64,000 bases of DNA from Rhizobiales bacterium 62-17 (GTDB lineage: Bacteria; Pseudomonadota; Alphaproteobacteria; Rhizobiales; Beijerinckiaceae). Shown here piece after piece: positions 8,563 through 17,713 of the stretch. The position numbers and the translations under genes are program-made. Every line of letters begins with the position of its first letter. The first letter of the stretch is position 1. The DNA lies in NCBI GenBank assembly GCA_001898965.1, contig MKVW01000009.1:1656479-1720478 (forward strand). Reading direction: 5' to 3'. Under the pieces are notes generated by a model. The model was not told the origin of the DNA. It was given only the letters and a program-made list of their open reading frames with translations, and ran no database searches.

Positions 8563-10323
8563 ATGGCTCTGCTGTCCGACGATCGTCGCCGTCCAAGCGC
8601 TGTCATTGCGCTGGCGCGTGCCCGTATCCTGCCCAATGGTTATGATCTCATTGCCTTCGCGCTGATCCTGGCGCTGGCCGTGCTGGCCGCGCACGGCATG
8701 CAGGCGATGCGTGCGCCGCTGGCCGTTCTCGACGCACAGCCGGTGACGCTCGATCCCTGGCTGCTGCCTGAATATGCCTTGCGGTCGACCTTGCGCATGT
8801 TCGCGGCAATCATCGCCTCGCTGCTCTTTACTTTCATTGTCGCGACGCTCGCCGCCAAGAGCCGCCGCGCCGAAATGGTGATCATTCCAGCTCTCGACAT
8901 CCTGCAATCGGTGCCGGTGCTGGGCTTTCTCACCTTCACGGTGACCTTCTTCATGGGGCTCTTCCAGGGCAACCAGCTTGGCGCGGAATGCGCGGCGATC
9001 TTCGCCATTTTCACCAGCCAGGCGTGGAACATGGCGTTCTCCTTCTATCAATCGCTGCGCACCGTGCCGCGCGATCTCGATGAAGTGAGCCGATCCTTCG
9101 GTCTGTCGGCCTGGCAGCGGTTCTGGCGGCTCGAAGCGCCTTTCGCGACGCCGGGGCTCATCTGGAACACGATGATGTCCATGTCCGGCGGCTGGTTCTT
9201 CGTCGTCGCTTCGGAAGCGATCACCGTCGGCGATACCACCGTGCGTCTGCCGGGGCTTGGCTCCTGGTTGTCTCTGGCCATCGAGAAGCAGGATTTCGCG
9301 GCGGTGGGCTGGGCGGTTCTCGCCATGGGCATTGTCATTGCTCTTTATGATCAACTGCTGTTCCGCCCCATCGTCGCCTGGGCCGATAAATTTCGCTTCG
9401 AGCAGACCGCGAGCCAGGAGAAGCCGGAGTCTTGGGTCTATTCATTGCTCACACGCGCCCATGCCCTGCGCCGCCTGTTGAAGCCGGTCGCTTACCTGTG
9501 GGGCCGGCTGATGTTGCTGCGCCTGTCGAAAAAGCCGCTGCTCGCCTTGAGCAAACGGCGCGACAACAAGGCGGCGAGCACCTTCATCGATTATCTCTGG
9601 CTGGCATTCATCGCCGCCGTCGGGGCCTGGGGCGTGTGGAGCGTCATCGGCTATCTCGGGCAGACGCTGGCTTGGGCCGATGTTGGCGAAGCCGTCGCCG
9701 GCGGCTTTGCGACCCTGCTCCGCGTGGTGGTGCTGATCGCCATCGCGAGCCTGATCTGGGTGCCGCTTGGCGTGTGGATCGGCCTGCGCCCGGCGCTGGC
9801 CGAGCGGGTGCAGCCGCTGGCGCAGTTCCTGGCGGCTTTCCCGGCCAATGTGCTGTTTCCCTTCGCCGTCGTCGCCATTGTTGCTACCGGCGCCAGCCCG
9901 AATGTTTGGCTGTCGCCGCTGATGATCCTGGGCACGCAATGGTACATCCTCTTCAATGTCATTGCCGGCGCCAGCGCCTTTCCGACGGATCTGCGCGAGG
10001 CCGCATCGGTCTATCGGCTGCGCTCGTGGACTTGGTGGCGCCGCGCCATTCTGCCGGGGATTTTTCCCTATTACATCACCGGCGCACTCACCGCCTCGGG
10101 CGGTTCGTGGAATGCCAGCATCGTCGCCGAAGTCGCGAGCTGGGGCGATACCAAGCTCGAAGCCTTTGGCCTTGGCTCCTATATCGCCAAGGCGACGGAA
10201 GGCGGCGACTTTCCCCGTGTTGTACTCGGCATCGCCGTGATGTCGCTGTTCGTCACCCTGTTTAACCGCACGCTATGGCGGCCGCTCTATGTCTTCGCCG
10301 AGCGTCGCCTGCGCCTCGATTAA
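8563..10323 (+). CDS. fused double permease of a NitT/TauT-like ABC transporter
   Basis: A 586-residue inner-membrane protein made of two permease domains in one chain. Each half has its own EAA-type loop that contacts the ATPase: DEVSRSFGLSAWQRFWRLEA in the first and REAASVYRLRSWTWWRRA in the second. Single permeases of this class are about 250-270 residues, so this is a genuine fusion rather than a read-through. The next gene supplies the ATPase. No periplasmic binding protein is encoded nearby, which is unusual for an importer. Downstream MgtC suggests a role linked to magnesium or acid stress, or the transporter may take up an unrelated anion. Substrate unknown. Confidence 0.9.
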   Translation: MALLSDDRRRPSAVIALARARILPNGYDLIAFALILALAVLAAHGMQAMRAPLAVLDAQPVTLDPWLLPEYALRSTLRMFAAIIASLLFTFIVATLAAKSRRAEMVIIPALDILQSVPVLGFLTFTVTFFMGLFQGNQLGAECAAIFAIFTSQAWNMAFSFYQSLRTVPRDLDEVSRSFGLSAWQRFWRLEAPFATPGLIWNTMMSMSGGWFFVVASEAITVGDTTVRLPGLGSWLSLAIEKQDFAAVGWAVLAMGIVIALYDQLLFRPIVAWADKFRFEQTASQEKPESWVYSLLTRAHALRRLLKPVAYLWGRLMLLRLSKKPLLALSKRRDNKAASTFIDYLWLAFIAAVGAWGVWSVIGYLGQTLAWADVGEAVAGGFATLLRVVVLIAIASLIWVPLGVWIGLRPALAERVQPLAQFLAAFPANVLFPFAVVAIVATGASPNVWLSPLMILGTQWYILFNVIAGASAFPTDLREAASVYRLRSWTWWRRAILPGIFPYYITGALTASGGSWNASIVAEVASWGDTKLEAFGLGSYIAKATEGGDFPRVVLGIAVMSLFVTLFNRTLWRPLYVFAERRLRLD

Positions 10324-10345
10324 TCGTCTTGCTGGAGAACCGAAC

Positions 10346-11668
10346 ATGAGCACCGTCATCACCCGCAAGGCCGATACGGCCACGCCGCTTGTCTCCGTCG
10401 CGCGGGTCTCGCAGATCTACGACAAGGGCGCGGCCGGTTCTCTGACCGTTCTGGAAAATGTCGATCTCGATCTTCGTCCGGGCGAAATCGTCGGACTGCT
10501 TGGCCGCTCGGGCTCGGGCAAATCCACCTTGCTGCGCGCCATCGCCGGTCTCGTGCGCCCCAGCAAAGGCACGATTTCTTTCGCTGGCTCGCCGCTCGTC
10601 GGTCCCACCGCGGGCATTGCCGTGGTGTTTCAAAGCTTCGCTCTGTTTCCTTGGCTCACCGTTCTGCAGAACGTCGAACTTGGACTTGAGGCTCAAGGGG
10701 TTTTGCCGGCGGAGCGGCGTAAGAGCGCTTTGGCCGCCATCGATCTGATCGGTCTCGATGGTTTCGAAAGTGCTTATCCGAAGGAATTGTCCGGTGGCAT
10801 GCGCCAGCGTGTTGGCCTTGCCCGAGCTCTCGTCGTTCATCCCCGCGTGCTGCTGATGGACGAACCGTTCTCGGCGCTCGATGTCTTGACCGCCGAGACC
10901 CTGCGTACCGATCTCATCGATCTGTGGACCGAGGGGCGCATGCCGATCGAGTCCATTCTCATGGTCACGCACAACATCGAGGAAGCGGTGCTGATGTGCG
11001 ATCGCATTCTGATCTTCGGCTCCAATCCGGGCCGGATTATCGCGGAAATTAGGGTCGACATGCCACAGCCGCGCAATCGCCTCGATCCGGCGTTCCGCAC
11101 TTTGGTGGAAGATATTTATGCGCGCATGACGGCAAGAACCGGCGCGCCGACGCGCGATGGTCATTTCCCTGGCACGGGCATCGGCATCTCACTGCCGGAT
11201 ATTTCCACCAACCTGCTCGCCGGTCTGATCGAAGCGGTGGCGGCCGAACCCTATCGCGGCAAGGCCGACCTGCCGCCGCTCGCCGCCGAACTACATCTGG
11301 AAATCGACGATCTCTTCCCGGTGGCGGAAACCCTGCAGCTTCTGCGCTTCGCCGAGCTTGAAGGTGGCGACATCAAGTTGACGGCGCCGGGCCTGCGCTT
11401 CGCCGGCGGCGACGTCGATGAACGCAAGCGGCTCTTCGCTCAGCATCTGGCGATCTATGTGCCGCTCGCCGCGCATATCCGGCGGGTGCTCGACGAGCGG
11501 CCCAGTCATCAGGCGCCGGCGCGTCGCTTCCGCGACGAGCTGGAGGACCACATGTCCGAAGACTATGCCGACACCACCCTAAAGGCGGTGATCACCTGGG
11601 CGCGTTACGCCGAATACTTCGCCTATGACGAAAACGCCGATCTCTTCACGCTCGAGAATCCGAGCTGA
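10346..11668 (+). CDS. ABC transporter ATP-binding protein with C-terminal AAA-associated domain
   Basis: A 440-residue ATPase that should power the fused permease just upstream. Residues about 1-260 form a standard nitrate/sulfonate-class ABC domain: Walker A GRSGSGKST, signature LSGGMRQRVGLARAL, Walker B VLLMDEPFSALD and the switch histidine in MVTHNIEE. The last 170 residues or so form an extra domain resembling the family known as AAA-associated C-terminal; its function is not established, and it may sense a ligand. ATG 10346 follows GGAGAAC; the open frame upstream of it belongs to the permease end. The pairing of this extended ATPase with a fused double permease is a repeatedly seen but poorly characterised transporter type. 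Confidence 0.9.
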   Translation: MSTVITRKADTATPLVSVARVSQIYDKGAAGSLTVLENVDLDLRPGEIVGLLGRSGSGKSTLLRAIAGLVRPSKGTISFAGSPLVGPTAGIAVVFQSFALFPWLTVLQNVELGLEAQGVLPAERRKSALAAIDLIGLDGFESAYPKELSGGMRQRVGLARALVVHPRVLLMDEPFSALDVLTAETLRTDLIDLWTEGRMPIESILMVTHNIEEAVLMCDRILIFGSNPGRIIAEIRVDMPQPRNRLDPAFRTLVEDIYARMTARTGAPTRDGHFPGTGIGISLPDISTNLLAGLIEAVAAEPYRGKADLPPLAAELHLEIDDLFPVAETLQLLRFAELEGGDIKLTAPGLRFAGGDVDERKRLFAQHLAIYVPLAAHIRRVLDERPSHQAPARRFRDELEDHMSEDYADTTLKAVITWARYAEYFAYDENADLFTLENPS

Positions 11669-11713
11669 GCGGTCGCCACCTGCTCGGCGGCGCAGGCCGC
11701 AAGAGAGGCTGCC

Positions 11714-12040
11714 ATGTTGAAAGATAAAGAAATCCCTTGTCGTGATCCTGTCATGTCCGTGCCTTTGCGTGGGGCGAAGGACGAACGTCCGGATCGAAAA
11801 GCTACAACACGGCTTTTGACCGAGCTGTCTCCGCAGGAGGCGCGAGCGTCATGGCTTGCGATGCGGACGTTCGTGCGAACCGGGGATCAATTGCTGCGCG
11901 TGACGGCGAAACTGTTTTTTCTCGGCGTTCTCTCCAAACCGCAGGCCTATCGGTTGATGCGCATTGCGGGACGTTTCACCGAAGCGGGCCTCGCCATTTC
12001 GCCGCGCCGCCGGCAGAACCGCTCTCATTCTGGACGTTAA
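11714..12040 (+). CDS. 108-residue hypothetical protein
   Basis: Not recognised. A basic protein with charged N- and C-terminal ends and a helical, mildly hydrophobic middle (LRVTAKLFFLGVLSKPQAYRLM). No signal peptide, no metal motif. A GAGAGG precedes ATG 11714 and the stop lies two bases before the mgtC start, so it probably belongs to the ABC/MgtC operon. It could be a small regulator or membrane-associated helper of either product. The coding call rests on its fit between two real genes and the ribosome-binding site. Confidence 0.55.
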   Translation: MLKDKEIPCRDPVMSVPLRGAKDERPDRKATTRLLTELSPQEARASWLAMRTFVRTGDQLLRVTAKLFFLGVLSKPQAYRLMRIAGRFTEAGLAISPRRRQNRSHSGR

Positions 12041-12042
12041 AG

Positions 12043-12771
12043 ATGTTGATGGGACTTGAACAAGCAACTCTCAATCTCGCTGTCGCCTTTGCCTTGGGCG
12101 CGCTGATCGGCTTTGAGCGCCAATGGCGCCAGCGCCTGGCGGGTTTGCGTACCAATACCTTGGTCTCGCTGGGCGCCGCGACCTTTGTCATGTTTGCCAG
12201 TTTGATTCCGGGCGAGGGGAGCCCGACGCGCGTCGCCGCGCAGGTGGTGTCGGGAATCGGCTTTCTGGGCGCGGGCGTCATCTTCAAGGAAGGGCTCAAT
12301 GTTCGCGGGCTCAACACGGCCGCGACCCTGTGGTGTTCCGCCGCCGTCGGCCTCGTGGCGGGGGCCGGATATCCCTTGCATGCCCTGCTGGCCACGGCCT
12401 TCGTCATCATGGTCAATCTGGCATTACGGCCGCTCATCTGGTTTCTCTCCCGTCATACGATGGAAATGACGGAACTGTCGGTACGCTACACCATCACGAC
12501 GATCTGCCGGAATGATGGGGAAGCGCATACCCGCGCGCTCATGCTGCAAGGCCTAAACTCCGCCAAGCTGCATCTGCACCAACTGCACAGCAGCAATATC
12601 GAGGATTCCGACCGGGTCGAAGTCACCGCGATCGTCACCGCCGACCATCGCGAAGACGCCGCGCTCGAACATATCGTCGGCCGATTGAGCCTGGAGCCTT
12701 GTGTCACAGCGGCCCGCTGGCGTGCCGAGGCTGTCGACATCGATCTGGCCAGCGCCGAAGCGGTCGGCTGA
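12043..12771 (+). CDS. mgtC: MgtC/SapB family membrane protein
   Basis: A 242-residue inner-membrane protein. The N-terminal part has the family pattern: ALGALIGFERQWRQRLAGLRT, then GIGFLGAGVIFKEG, RGLNTAATLW and further helices up to about residue 140. A soluble C-terminal ACT-like domain follows. MgtC proteins help bacteria grow in low magnesium and in acidic or host environments, in part by modulating the F-type ATPase. Start: ATG 12043, immediately after the preceding stop; ATG 12049 is an alternative. Being in one operon with an ABC transporter suggests joint control by cation stress; this is inferred from position. Confidence 0.9.
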   Translation: MLMGLEQATLNLAVAFALGALIGFERQWRQRLAGLRTNTLVSLGAATFVMFASLIPGEGSPTRVAAQVVSGIGFLGAGVIFKEGLNVRGLNTAATLWCSAAVGLVAGAGYPLHALLATAFVIMVNLALRPLIWFLSRHTMEMTELSVRYTITTICRNDGEAHTRALMLQGLNSAKLHLHQLHSSNIEDSDRVEVTAIVTADHREDAALEHIVGRLSLEPCVTAARWRAEAVDIDLASAEAVG

Positions 12772-12853
12772 GACGATCGATGAGCCGGCCCGGTTTTCAT
12801 CTCGCCCGAATGGGCTCTACCATCGGACTGCCGAAAAGCATAAGAAGGTAGAT

Positions 12854-13927
12854 ATGAGGCGCTGGCTGGCCCGATATTCCATCGACATGCCCCTGCTGTG
12901 GCTGGGGATCGCACTCTCGTCGCTGCTCATCTTCGTTGCCGACACACTGACGAATTTCGAGATCGCCTTTGCGGTGCTCTATGTCGCGGTCATTCTGTTG
13001 TCGGCCCGCGCTGGCCGGCCGCGAGCCGTCATTGCCGTTGGTATTTCCTGCGGGCTTCTGACCGTCTTGAGCTACGCGCTGACCCGCTATGGCAACCCGG
13101 ATTCCGGCCTGACGAATGGCGCCTTGAGCCTGCTCGCCATCGTCACGACCACCTATTTCGCTTACAGGAGCGAAACGGCGGAGGCATCGACCCGCGAGAC
13201 GCAAGCGGATCTCGCCCGCATGGCGCGCATCACCTCGATTGGTGAACTGGCAACCTCGATCGCCCATGAAGTGAGCCAGCCTCTGACCGCCATCGTCGCC
13301 AATGCCAATGCGGCCATGCGCTGGCTGGCTGCCGATCCACCACGTCAGGACGAGGCCAAGCAAGCTCTTAATCGCGTGGTGGCGGATGCGGCGCGCGCCG
13401 GCGAAGTGATCGGCCGTGTGCGCCAGCTGGTCGCCCGCGTTCCGCCCTCCAAGGTCGAAGTCGACATGATCGACGTGATCGAGGAAACCTTGGCGCTGAC
13501 CCGCGGCGAAATGGTTCGCCACGGCATCGTTCTGCGCACCGATCTGGCCGATCATCTCCCGGCTATCGTTGGCGATCGCGTGCAGCTCCAGCAGGTCGTC
13601 CTGAACTTCGTAGTCAATGCCATGGAGGCGACGCAGAAAAGTGAAGAGAAGGAAGTTCTGGTCAGCGCGGCGGCGGATGAGCGCAAGATCACGGTGAGCG
13701 TGCGCGATACTGGCATCGGCGTGCCCTCCGATGTGGCGGACCAAGTCTTCGAGGCATTCTACACCACCAAATCGACGGGCATCGGCATGGGGCTTGCCAT
13801 CAGCCGGTCGATCATCGAGGCTCATGGCGGCACCATTTACGTCGCGCCGAACTATCCCCATGGTGCCGCGTTTGGTTTTACCTTGCCGATCGCGTCGCGG
13901 GCAGAGGATCGATCGCGTGTTGAATGA
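12854..13927 (+). CDS. membrane sensor histidine kinase
   Basis: A 357-residue kinase. About four hydrophobic helices fill residues 14-105 with little periplasmic loop, then a short linker, a HisKA domain with phospho-accepting His138 in SIAHEVSQPL, and an HATPase domain (NFVVNAMEA N-box, DTGIGVP G1, GIGMGLAISRSI G2). The SIAHEVSQPLTAI form is typical of the FixL-like class. ATG 12854 follows AAGAAGGT. The stop overlaps the response regulator start, so the two are cotranscribed as a two-component pair. With no extracytoplasmic domain, the sensor probably detects a membrane or cytoplasmic signal. The target genes may include the ABC/MgtC operon just upstream, which is a guess. Confidence 0.9.
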   Translation: MRRWLARYSIDMPLLWLGIALSSLLIFVADTLTNFEIAFAVLYVAVILLSARAGRPRAVIAVGISCGLLTVLSYALTRYGNPDSGLTNGALSLLAIVTTTYFAYRSETAEASTRETQADLARMARITSIGELATSIAHEVSQPLTAIVANANAAMRWLAADPPRQDEAKQALNRVVADAARAGEVIGRVRQLVARVPPSKVEVDMIDVIEETLALTRGEMVRHGIVLRTDLADHLPAIVGDRVQLQQVVLNFVVNAMEATQKSEEKEVLVSAAADERKITVSVRDTGIGVPSDVADQVFEAFYTTKSTGIGMGLAISRSIIEAHGGTIYVAPNYPHGAAFGFTLPIASRAEDRSRVE

Positions 13928-14531
13928 AACCGTCTATATCGTCGACGACGACCCGTCCGTGCGCGAGGGGCTCGATAGCCTCCTGCGTTCAGCCGGTTAT
14001 GAGACCCATTGTTTCGCTTCGCCGCGCGAATTTCAGCTTCATCGCCGCGCCGATACGCCAAGCTGTCTCGTGCTCGACGTACGCATGCCGGGCGCCAGCG
14101 GGCTCGATTTCCAGGTCGAGCTTGCCCATGCCGATGATGCCATACCGATCATCTTCCTGACCGGTCATGGCGATGTGCCGATGTCGGTGCGGGCGATGCG
14201 GGCGGGTGCCATCGAATTTCTGCTCAAACCTTTCCGCGAACAGGATCTGCTCGACGCGATTCGCTTAGCGATCGAGCGTGACCGGACGCGTCGTGAAAGC
14301 GCGACCGTCGATAGTGAGCTCAACCAGCGCCTCAACACTTTGACGGCGCGGGAACGCGAAGTGATGGCGCTCGTATCGACGGGGCTCCTCAACAAACAGA
14401 TCGCCGGAGAACTCGGCCTGAGCGAGGTGACCGTCAAGGTCCATCGCGGCCAGGTGATGCGCAAGATGCAGGCGGCCACTCTTGCTGACTTGATTCGGAT
14501 GTCGGATCGTCTCGGGTTGTCCGTGAAGTAA
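13917..14531 (+). CDS. FixJ/NarL-type response regulator
   Basis: A 204-residue two-domain regulator. The receiver domain has the acidic pocket VDDD, phospho-acceptor Asp54 in LVLDVRMPG, the threonine in FLTGHGD and lysine in LLKPF. A LuxR/FixJ helix-turn-helix follows at about 140-195 (LTAREREVMALVSTG, SEVTVKVHRG). GTG 13917 is the earliest start consistent with the family; TTG 13920 is also possible. It overlaps the kinase gene by 11 bases, which strongly supports a cognate pair. The FixJ-like receiver and FixL-like kinase core suit each other, but the kinase lacks a PAS/haem domain, so oxygen sensing is not supported. Confidence 0.92.
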   Translation: MLNETVYIVDDDPSVREGLDSLLRSAGYETHCFASPREFQLHRRADTPSCLVLDVRMPGASGLDFQVELAHADDAIPIIFLTGHGDVPMSVRAMRAGAIEFLLKPFREQDLLDAIRLAIERDRTRRESATVDSELNQRLNTLTAREREVMALVSTGLLNKQIAGELGLSEVTVKVHRGQVMRKMQAATLADLIRMSDRLGLSVK

Positions 14532-14534
14532 CCG

Positions 14535-15452
14535 TCATCGCTTCTTGGCTGCGATGGTACCGATCATCTCGCGCATCCATCGATGCGCGGGGTCGTGCGT
14601 GCGACGCTTGTGCCAGATCAGGCGATAATGAACGACCGGTGTCGGCTCCGAGATTTCGAGAATGGCGGCTGCGCCCATGTCTTCGAATTTGCGGGCCGCA
14701 AGGCGCCCCATCACGCCGATACAATCGCTGTCCTGCAACATCGACGGCACGATCAGGAATTGCGGCACGCTGACCATCGGCGACCATTTATGTCCGATGG
14801 CTTCTTGTTCCTCGAAAAAGGGTCGCATGATGGTGGTCGCGATCGAGACCTCGATCAAGGGATAGGCCGTCAGGCGCGAAAAAGCCTGTGCGCGCTTGCG
14901 GCGCAAGGGATGCGTCTTGGAGGCGACGAAGATCAATTCGTCATCGAACAAATGTTCGGATTCGTAGAGTCCTTCGTCGGCGCTATAAACGACGACGGCG
15001 GCATCGATCATGTCATTGCGGAACCAGTCATAGAGACGTGAGCGGTCCAGCGCGATGAATTCCGCCGCGGCAGACGGCGCTTTATGGCGCAGGTCCTGGA
15101 CGATGTCGGAACCGAGCGTGAAGCTGGCGATATCGGTCATTGCCAGACGAAAGCGGCCGTCGAAAGCCTCCGGCCTAAAACTGTCCTGCGCTTCAAGCGC
15201 CTGCGCCACTGCGCGCAGCGCATCCTTGATCGGTTGGCGCAACGCACTGGCGCGCTCGGTCAAAAACATTTCGCCGCGGCTGCGAATGAGCAATTGATCG
15301 TTGAAGCTGGCTCGCAATCTCGCCAATGCGGCGCTGGTCGCTGGCTGGCTGAGCGACAGGCGCGCGGCGGCGCGCGTCACGCTTCTCTCGTCGAGCAGGA
15401 TGTCGAAAGCGATCAGCAGATTGAGATCGAGCCGCTTTAGAATATCCATCAT
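14535..15452 (-). CDS. LysR-type transcriptional regulator of the MetE-like/sulfonate operon
   Basis: A 305-residue LysR regulator: N-terminal winged helix (FDILLDERSVTRAAARLSLS, residues about 13-35) and a C-terminal effector domain. It sits back to back with the MetE-like gene across 87 bases, the usual place for a LysR regulator that controls its neighbour in response to a pathway compound. The start has two adjacent ATG codons (15452 and 15449). It converges with the response regulator gene, leaving only three bases between stops. The N-terminal pattern is closer to the NodD/NahR-like branch than to CysB, by eye only. Confidence 0.9.
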   Translation of the reverse strand: MMDILKRLDLNLLIAFDILLDERSVTRAAARLSLSQPATSAALARLRASFNDQLLIRSRGEMFLTERASALRQPIKDALRAVAQALEAQDSFRPEAFDGRFRLAMTDIASFTLGSDIVQDLRHKAPSAAAEFIALDRSRLYDWFRNDMIDAAVVVYSADEGLYESEHLFDDELIFVASKTHPLRRKRAQAFSRLTAYPLIEVSIATTIMRPFFEEQEAIGHKWSPMVSVPQFLIVPSMLQDSDCIGVMGRLAARKFEDMGAAAILEISEPTPVVHYRLIWHKRRTHDPAHRWMREMIGTIAAKKR

Positions 15453-15477
15453 ATCGATAATTAAACATTCAAAATAT

Positions 15478-15491
15478 CAGTTTGACAACTG
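15478..15491. promoter_or_regulatory. possible LysR operator/promoter in the divergent spacer
   Basis: CAGTT and AACTG arms flank a four-base centre in the spacer between the LysR gene and the MetE-like gene. It contains TTGACA, which also fits a -35 box for the plus-strand operon. LysR proteins commonly bind short imperfect dyads in such spacers. Short, so only suggestive. Confidence 0.35.
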
Positions 15492-15539
15492 TTCGGAGCC
15501 GCCGGACGCTTGCGCCGTCTTCAAGTGGAAGGTGCCGTC

Positions 15540-16712
15540 ATGGTTCAAGATCGCAGAAAGCCACCGTTCAGGGCCGATCATGTCGGCAGCCTCAAGCGCC
15601 CCGCGCATTTGCAACAACAGCGCGAAAGACTTCTTGGCGCCCATACGCCCAACAGCAATCTTGGTCGCCATGACAATGCCGAGCTGAAGGCAATCGAGGA
15701 TCAAGCCATCATCGAGGTGATCCGTCTGCAGGAAGACTGCGGCCTTCTTTCCACCACCGATGGCGAGTTTCGTCGCCGCAGTTGGTGGACGGATTTCATG
15801 CTCGGCTTCGAGGGGATCGCGCAAAGCGCGCAGAAGTCCAAGCTTGAATTCCGCGACAGCCAGGGCCAGGTGCGCTCCAATTCGAGTATCGAACTGACCG
15901 GGCCCATCCGCTGGTCCGGCGATATTTTCTCCGACCAGTTTCGCTTCGTCGCCGAGCACACGCGCGTGACGCCCAAACTCACTGTACCCGCGCCGACCAA
16001 CCTGCTGTATTTTCTCGGCGGCGAGATCGCCAAGTCCGTGCCGGCCTATCGCGATCCATCCCTATTCTGGAGCGATCTGGCGCAAGCCTATCGGCAAGAG
16101 ATTGCCGCGCTCCACGCCAGCGGCTGCCGCTATCTGCAGCTCGACGACATCACCCTGGCTTTCCTCTGCGACGACGAGCGCCGACAAGAGGTGGCGTCCT
16201 GGGGATATGATCCAGATCGTCTCCTGGCGGATTACATCCGCTCCGTGAATATTGCCGTGGCCGATCGTCCCGCCGATATGGTGGTGACGATGCACATCTG
16301 CCGTGGCAATTTTAGCGGCGCTTTCGGTGCGCAGGGCGGCTACGAGGCGATCGCCGATAAACTGTTCCATGAAACGGCTGTGGACGGCTTCTTTCTTGAA
16401 TATGACTCGCCACGTGCCGGCTCTTTCGAACCGCTTCGCCATCTGCCGCGCGACAAGTCCGTTGTGCTCGGGCTGATCACCTCCAAGACCAATGTGCTGG
16501 AGGAGCCCGACGCGGTGCGGCGCCGTATCGATGATGCCGCGCGCTATGCCGATCTCGATCAACTTTGTCTGAGCCCGCAATGCGGCTTTGCCAGCAACTA
16601 TCTTGGCAATCCCGTGACAATCGACGACCAGCGGCGCAAGCTCGAACTGGTGGTCCGGATTGCGGAATCCGTCTGGGGCAAGATCGGTGCGGATGCGGGA
16701 GGCGTGTCATGA
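15540..16712 (+). CDS. MetE C-terminal-like, zinc-dependent methyl/alkyl transferase
   Basis: A 390-residue protein matching only the catalytic half of cobalamin-independent methionine synthase. The zinc ligands expected in that fold are all visible: His252 and Cys254 in HIC, Glu287 in FFLEYD and Cys348 in SPQCG. The N-terminal MetE domain is missing, as in the stand-alone members of this family. These include archaeal-type methionine synthases and epoxyalkane:coenzyme M transferase. Here it begins an operon of sulfonate-type uptake and TauD-like genes, so a thiol or sulfonate-bearing thiol substrate is attractive, but that is inference. ATG 15540 follows GGAAGG. Its TGA overlaps the next ATG. 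Confidence 0.85.
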   Translation: MVQDRRKPPFRADHVGSLKRPAHLQQQRERLLGAHTPNSNLGRHDNAELKAIEDQAIIEVIRLQEDCGLLSTTDGEFRRRSWWTDFMLGFEGIAQSAQKSKLEFRDSQGQVRSNSSIELTGPIRWSGDIFSDQFRFVAEHTRVTPKLTVPAPTNLLYFLGGEIAKSVPAYRDPSLFWSDLAQAYRQEIAALHASGCRYLQLDDITLAFLCDDERRQEVASWGYDPDRLLADYIRSVNIAVADRPADMVVTMHICRGNFSGAFGAQGGYEAIADKLFHETAVDGFFLEYDSPRAGSFEPLRHLPRDKSVVLGLITSKTNVLEEPDAVRRRIDDAARYADLDQLCLSPQCGFASNYLGNPVTIDDQRRKLELVVRIAESVWGKIGADAGGVS

Positions 16713-17698
16713 AACACTCAGCCTGGCTCACGGCCGGCGTCAGCCTTCTGGCTCTGCTGGCGCCACCGTTGTCGGCTTCCGCCGCCGACAAAGTGTCTCT
16801 TCGCTTCGGCTTTGTCGCGACGGGTATCGATTCGCCATGGACCTATGGGATCGAGAAAGGCTTCTTCCGCGATAATGGCATCGAACTGGAGCTGCGCGAG
16901 GGCAAGGGCTCGGCCATCACGGCGCAGACCGTGGCCGCCGGAACCGACGATTTCGGCGTCGATATCGATGGCGGCACCTTTCTCAACCTCGCCGCCAAAG
17001 GATTGCCGGCGACTGCCGTTCTCGCCAATGCCGCCAAAAGCCCGCTGGTGATCTTTTCCGCTGCCGATAAGCCACTCAAGACGCCGGCCGATCTGATTGG
17101 TGCCAAGATTTCGATTACGGCTGGCGACGGCCCGTCGGCGCTTCTGCCGGCCTTGCTGAAGCGCAATCATATCGATGCCGGCAAGGTGACGCAGATCAAC
17201 ATGCAGCCCGGGCCAAAGCTGACGAGCCTTTTGACCGGGCGAGTCGAAGGCGTGGCGACCAACTATGCCTTGAAGGCGACGCTCGAATCGAAGGGCCTGA
17301 AGGTTCATTCGCTGATGTATGCGGATTTCGGCGTCGTGACGCCGGGCATGTATATGATCGTCTCGAACACGCTTCTGAACGGCAAGCCGGATCTGGTGCA
17401 GCGCTTCGTCGGCGCCGCGCAGAAATCGCTCCAGGCGGCAGCGGAAAATCCGCAGGCGGCGGCGGAGTCCTTCAGCCGCATGTATCCGAGCTATGACCGG
17501 CAGGGCGCCGCTGGCGAAACGCAACTCCTGCTGCAACTTCTTTATTCGGAGAGCACCAAGGGCAAGTCGGTGGGTACGGTCTCCCTGGCCGATGCCACGG
17601 CAGGTGCTGACGTGCTGATGGCTTCCGGGCTGATGGAGCCCGGTGCCGACGTCGCGAAATTCGTCACCAACCGCTTCATCGAAGCGCAGAGCAAATAG
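16709..17698 (+). CDS. ABC transporter substrate-binding protein, SsuA/TauA/NMT1 type
   Basis: A 329-residue periplasmic binding protein with a clean Sec signal peptide (basic start, hydrophobic core, cleavage near ASAADKV at about residue 25). The mature part has the family features: LRFGFVATGIDSPWTYGIEKGFF and GSAITAQTVAAG. Relatives bind taurine, alkanesulfonates, nitrate or thiamin precursors. It overlaps the MetE-like gene by four bases and its ATPase and permease are two genes downstream, so the transporter is complete. The TauD-like dioxygenase between them favours a sulfonate. Confidence 0.9.
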   Translation: MKHSAWLTAGVSLLALLAPPLSASAADKVSLRFGFVATGIDSPWTYGIEKGFFRDNGIELELREGKGSAITAQTVAAGTDDFGVDIDGGTFLNLAAKGLPATAVLANAAKSPLVIFSAADKPLKTPADLIGAKISITAGDGPSALLPALLKRNHIDAGKVTQINMQPGPKLTSLLTGRVEGVATNYALKATLESKGLKVHSLMYADFGVVTPGMYMIVSNTLLNGKPDLVQRFVGAAQKSLQAAAENPQAAAESFSRMYPSYDRQGAAGETQLLLQLLYSESTKGKSVGTVSLADATAGADVLMASGLMEPGADVAKFVTNRFIEAQSK

Positions 17699-17713
17699 CG
17701 ATCCAGGTGCGCC

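Noticed and set aside
8266-9354. Antisense open frame of about 360 codons over the fused permease
   Set aside because: Low-complexity, charged, no domain; the plus-strand permease is certain.
12854-13927. True FixL oxygen sensor
   Set aside because: The N-terminal part is only membrane helices with no PAS/haem region, so oxygen sensing is not supported.
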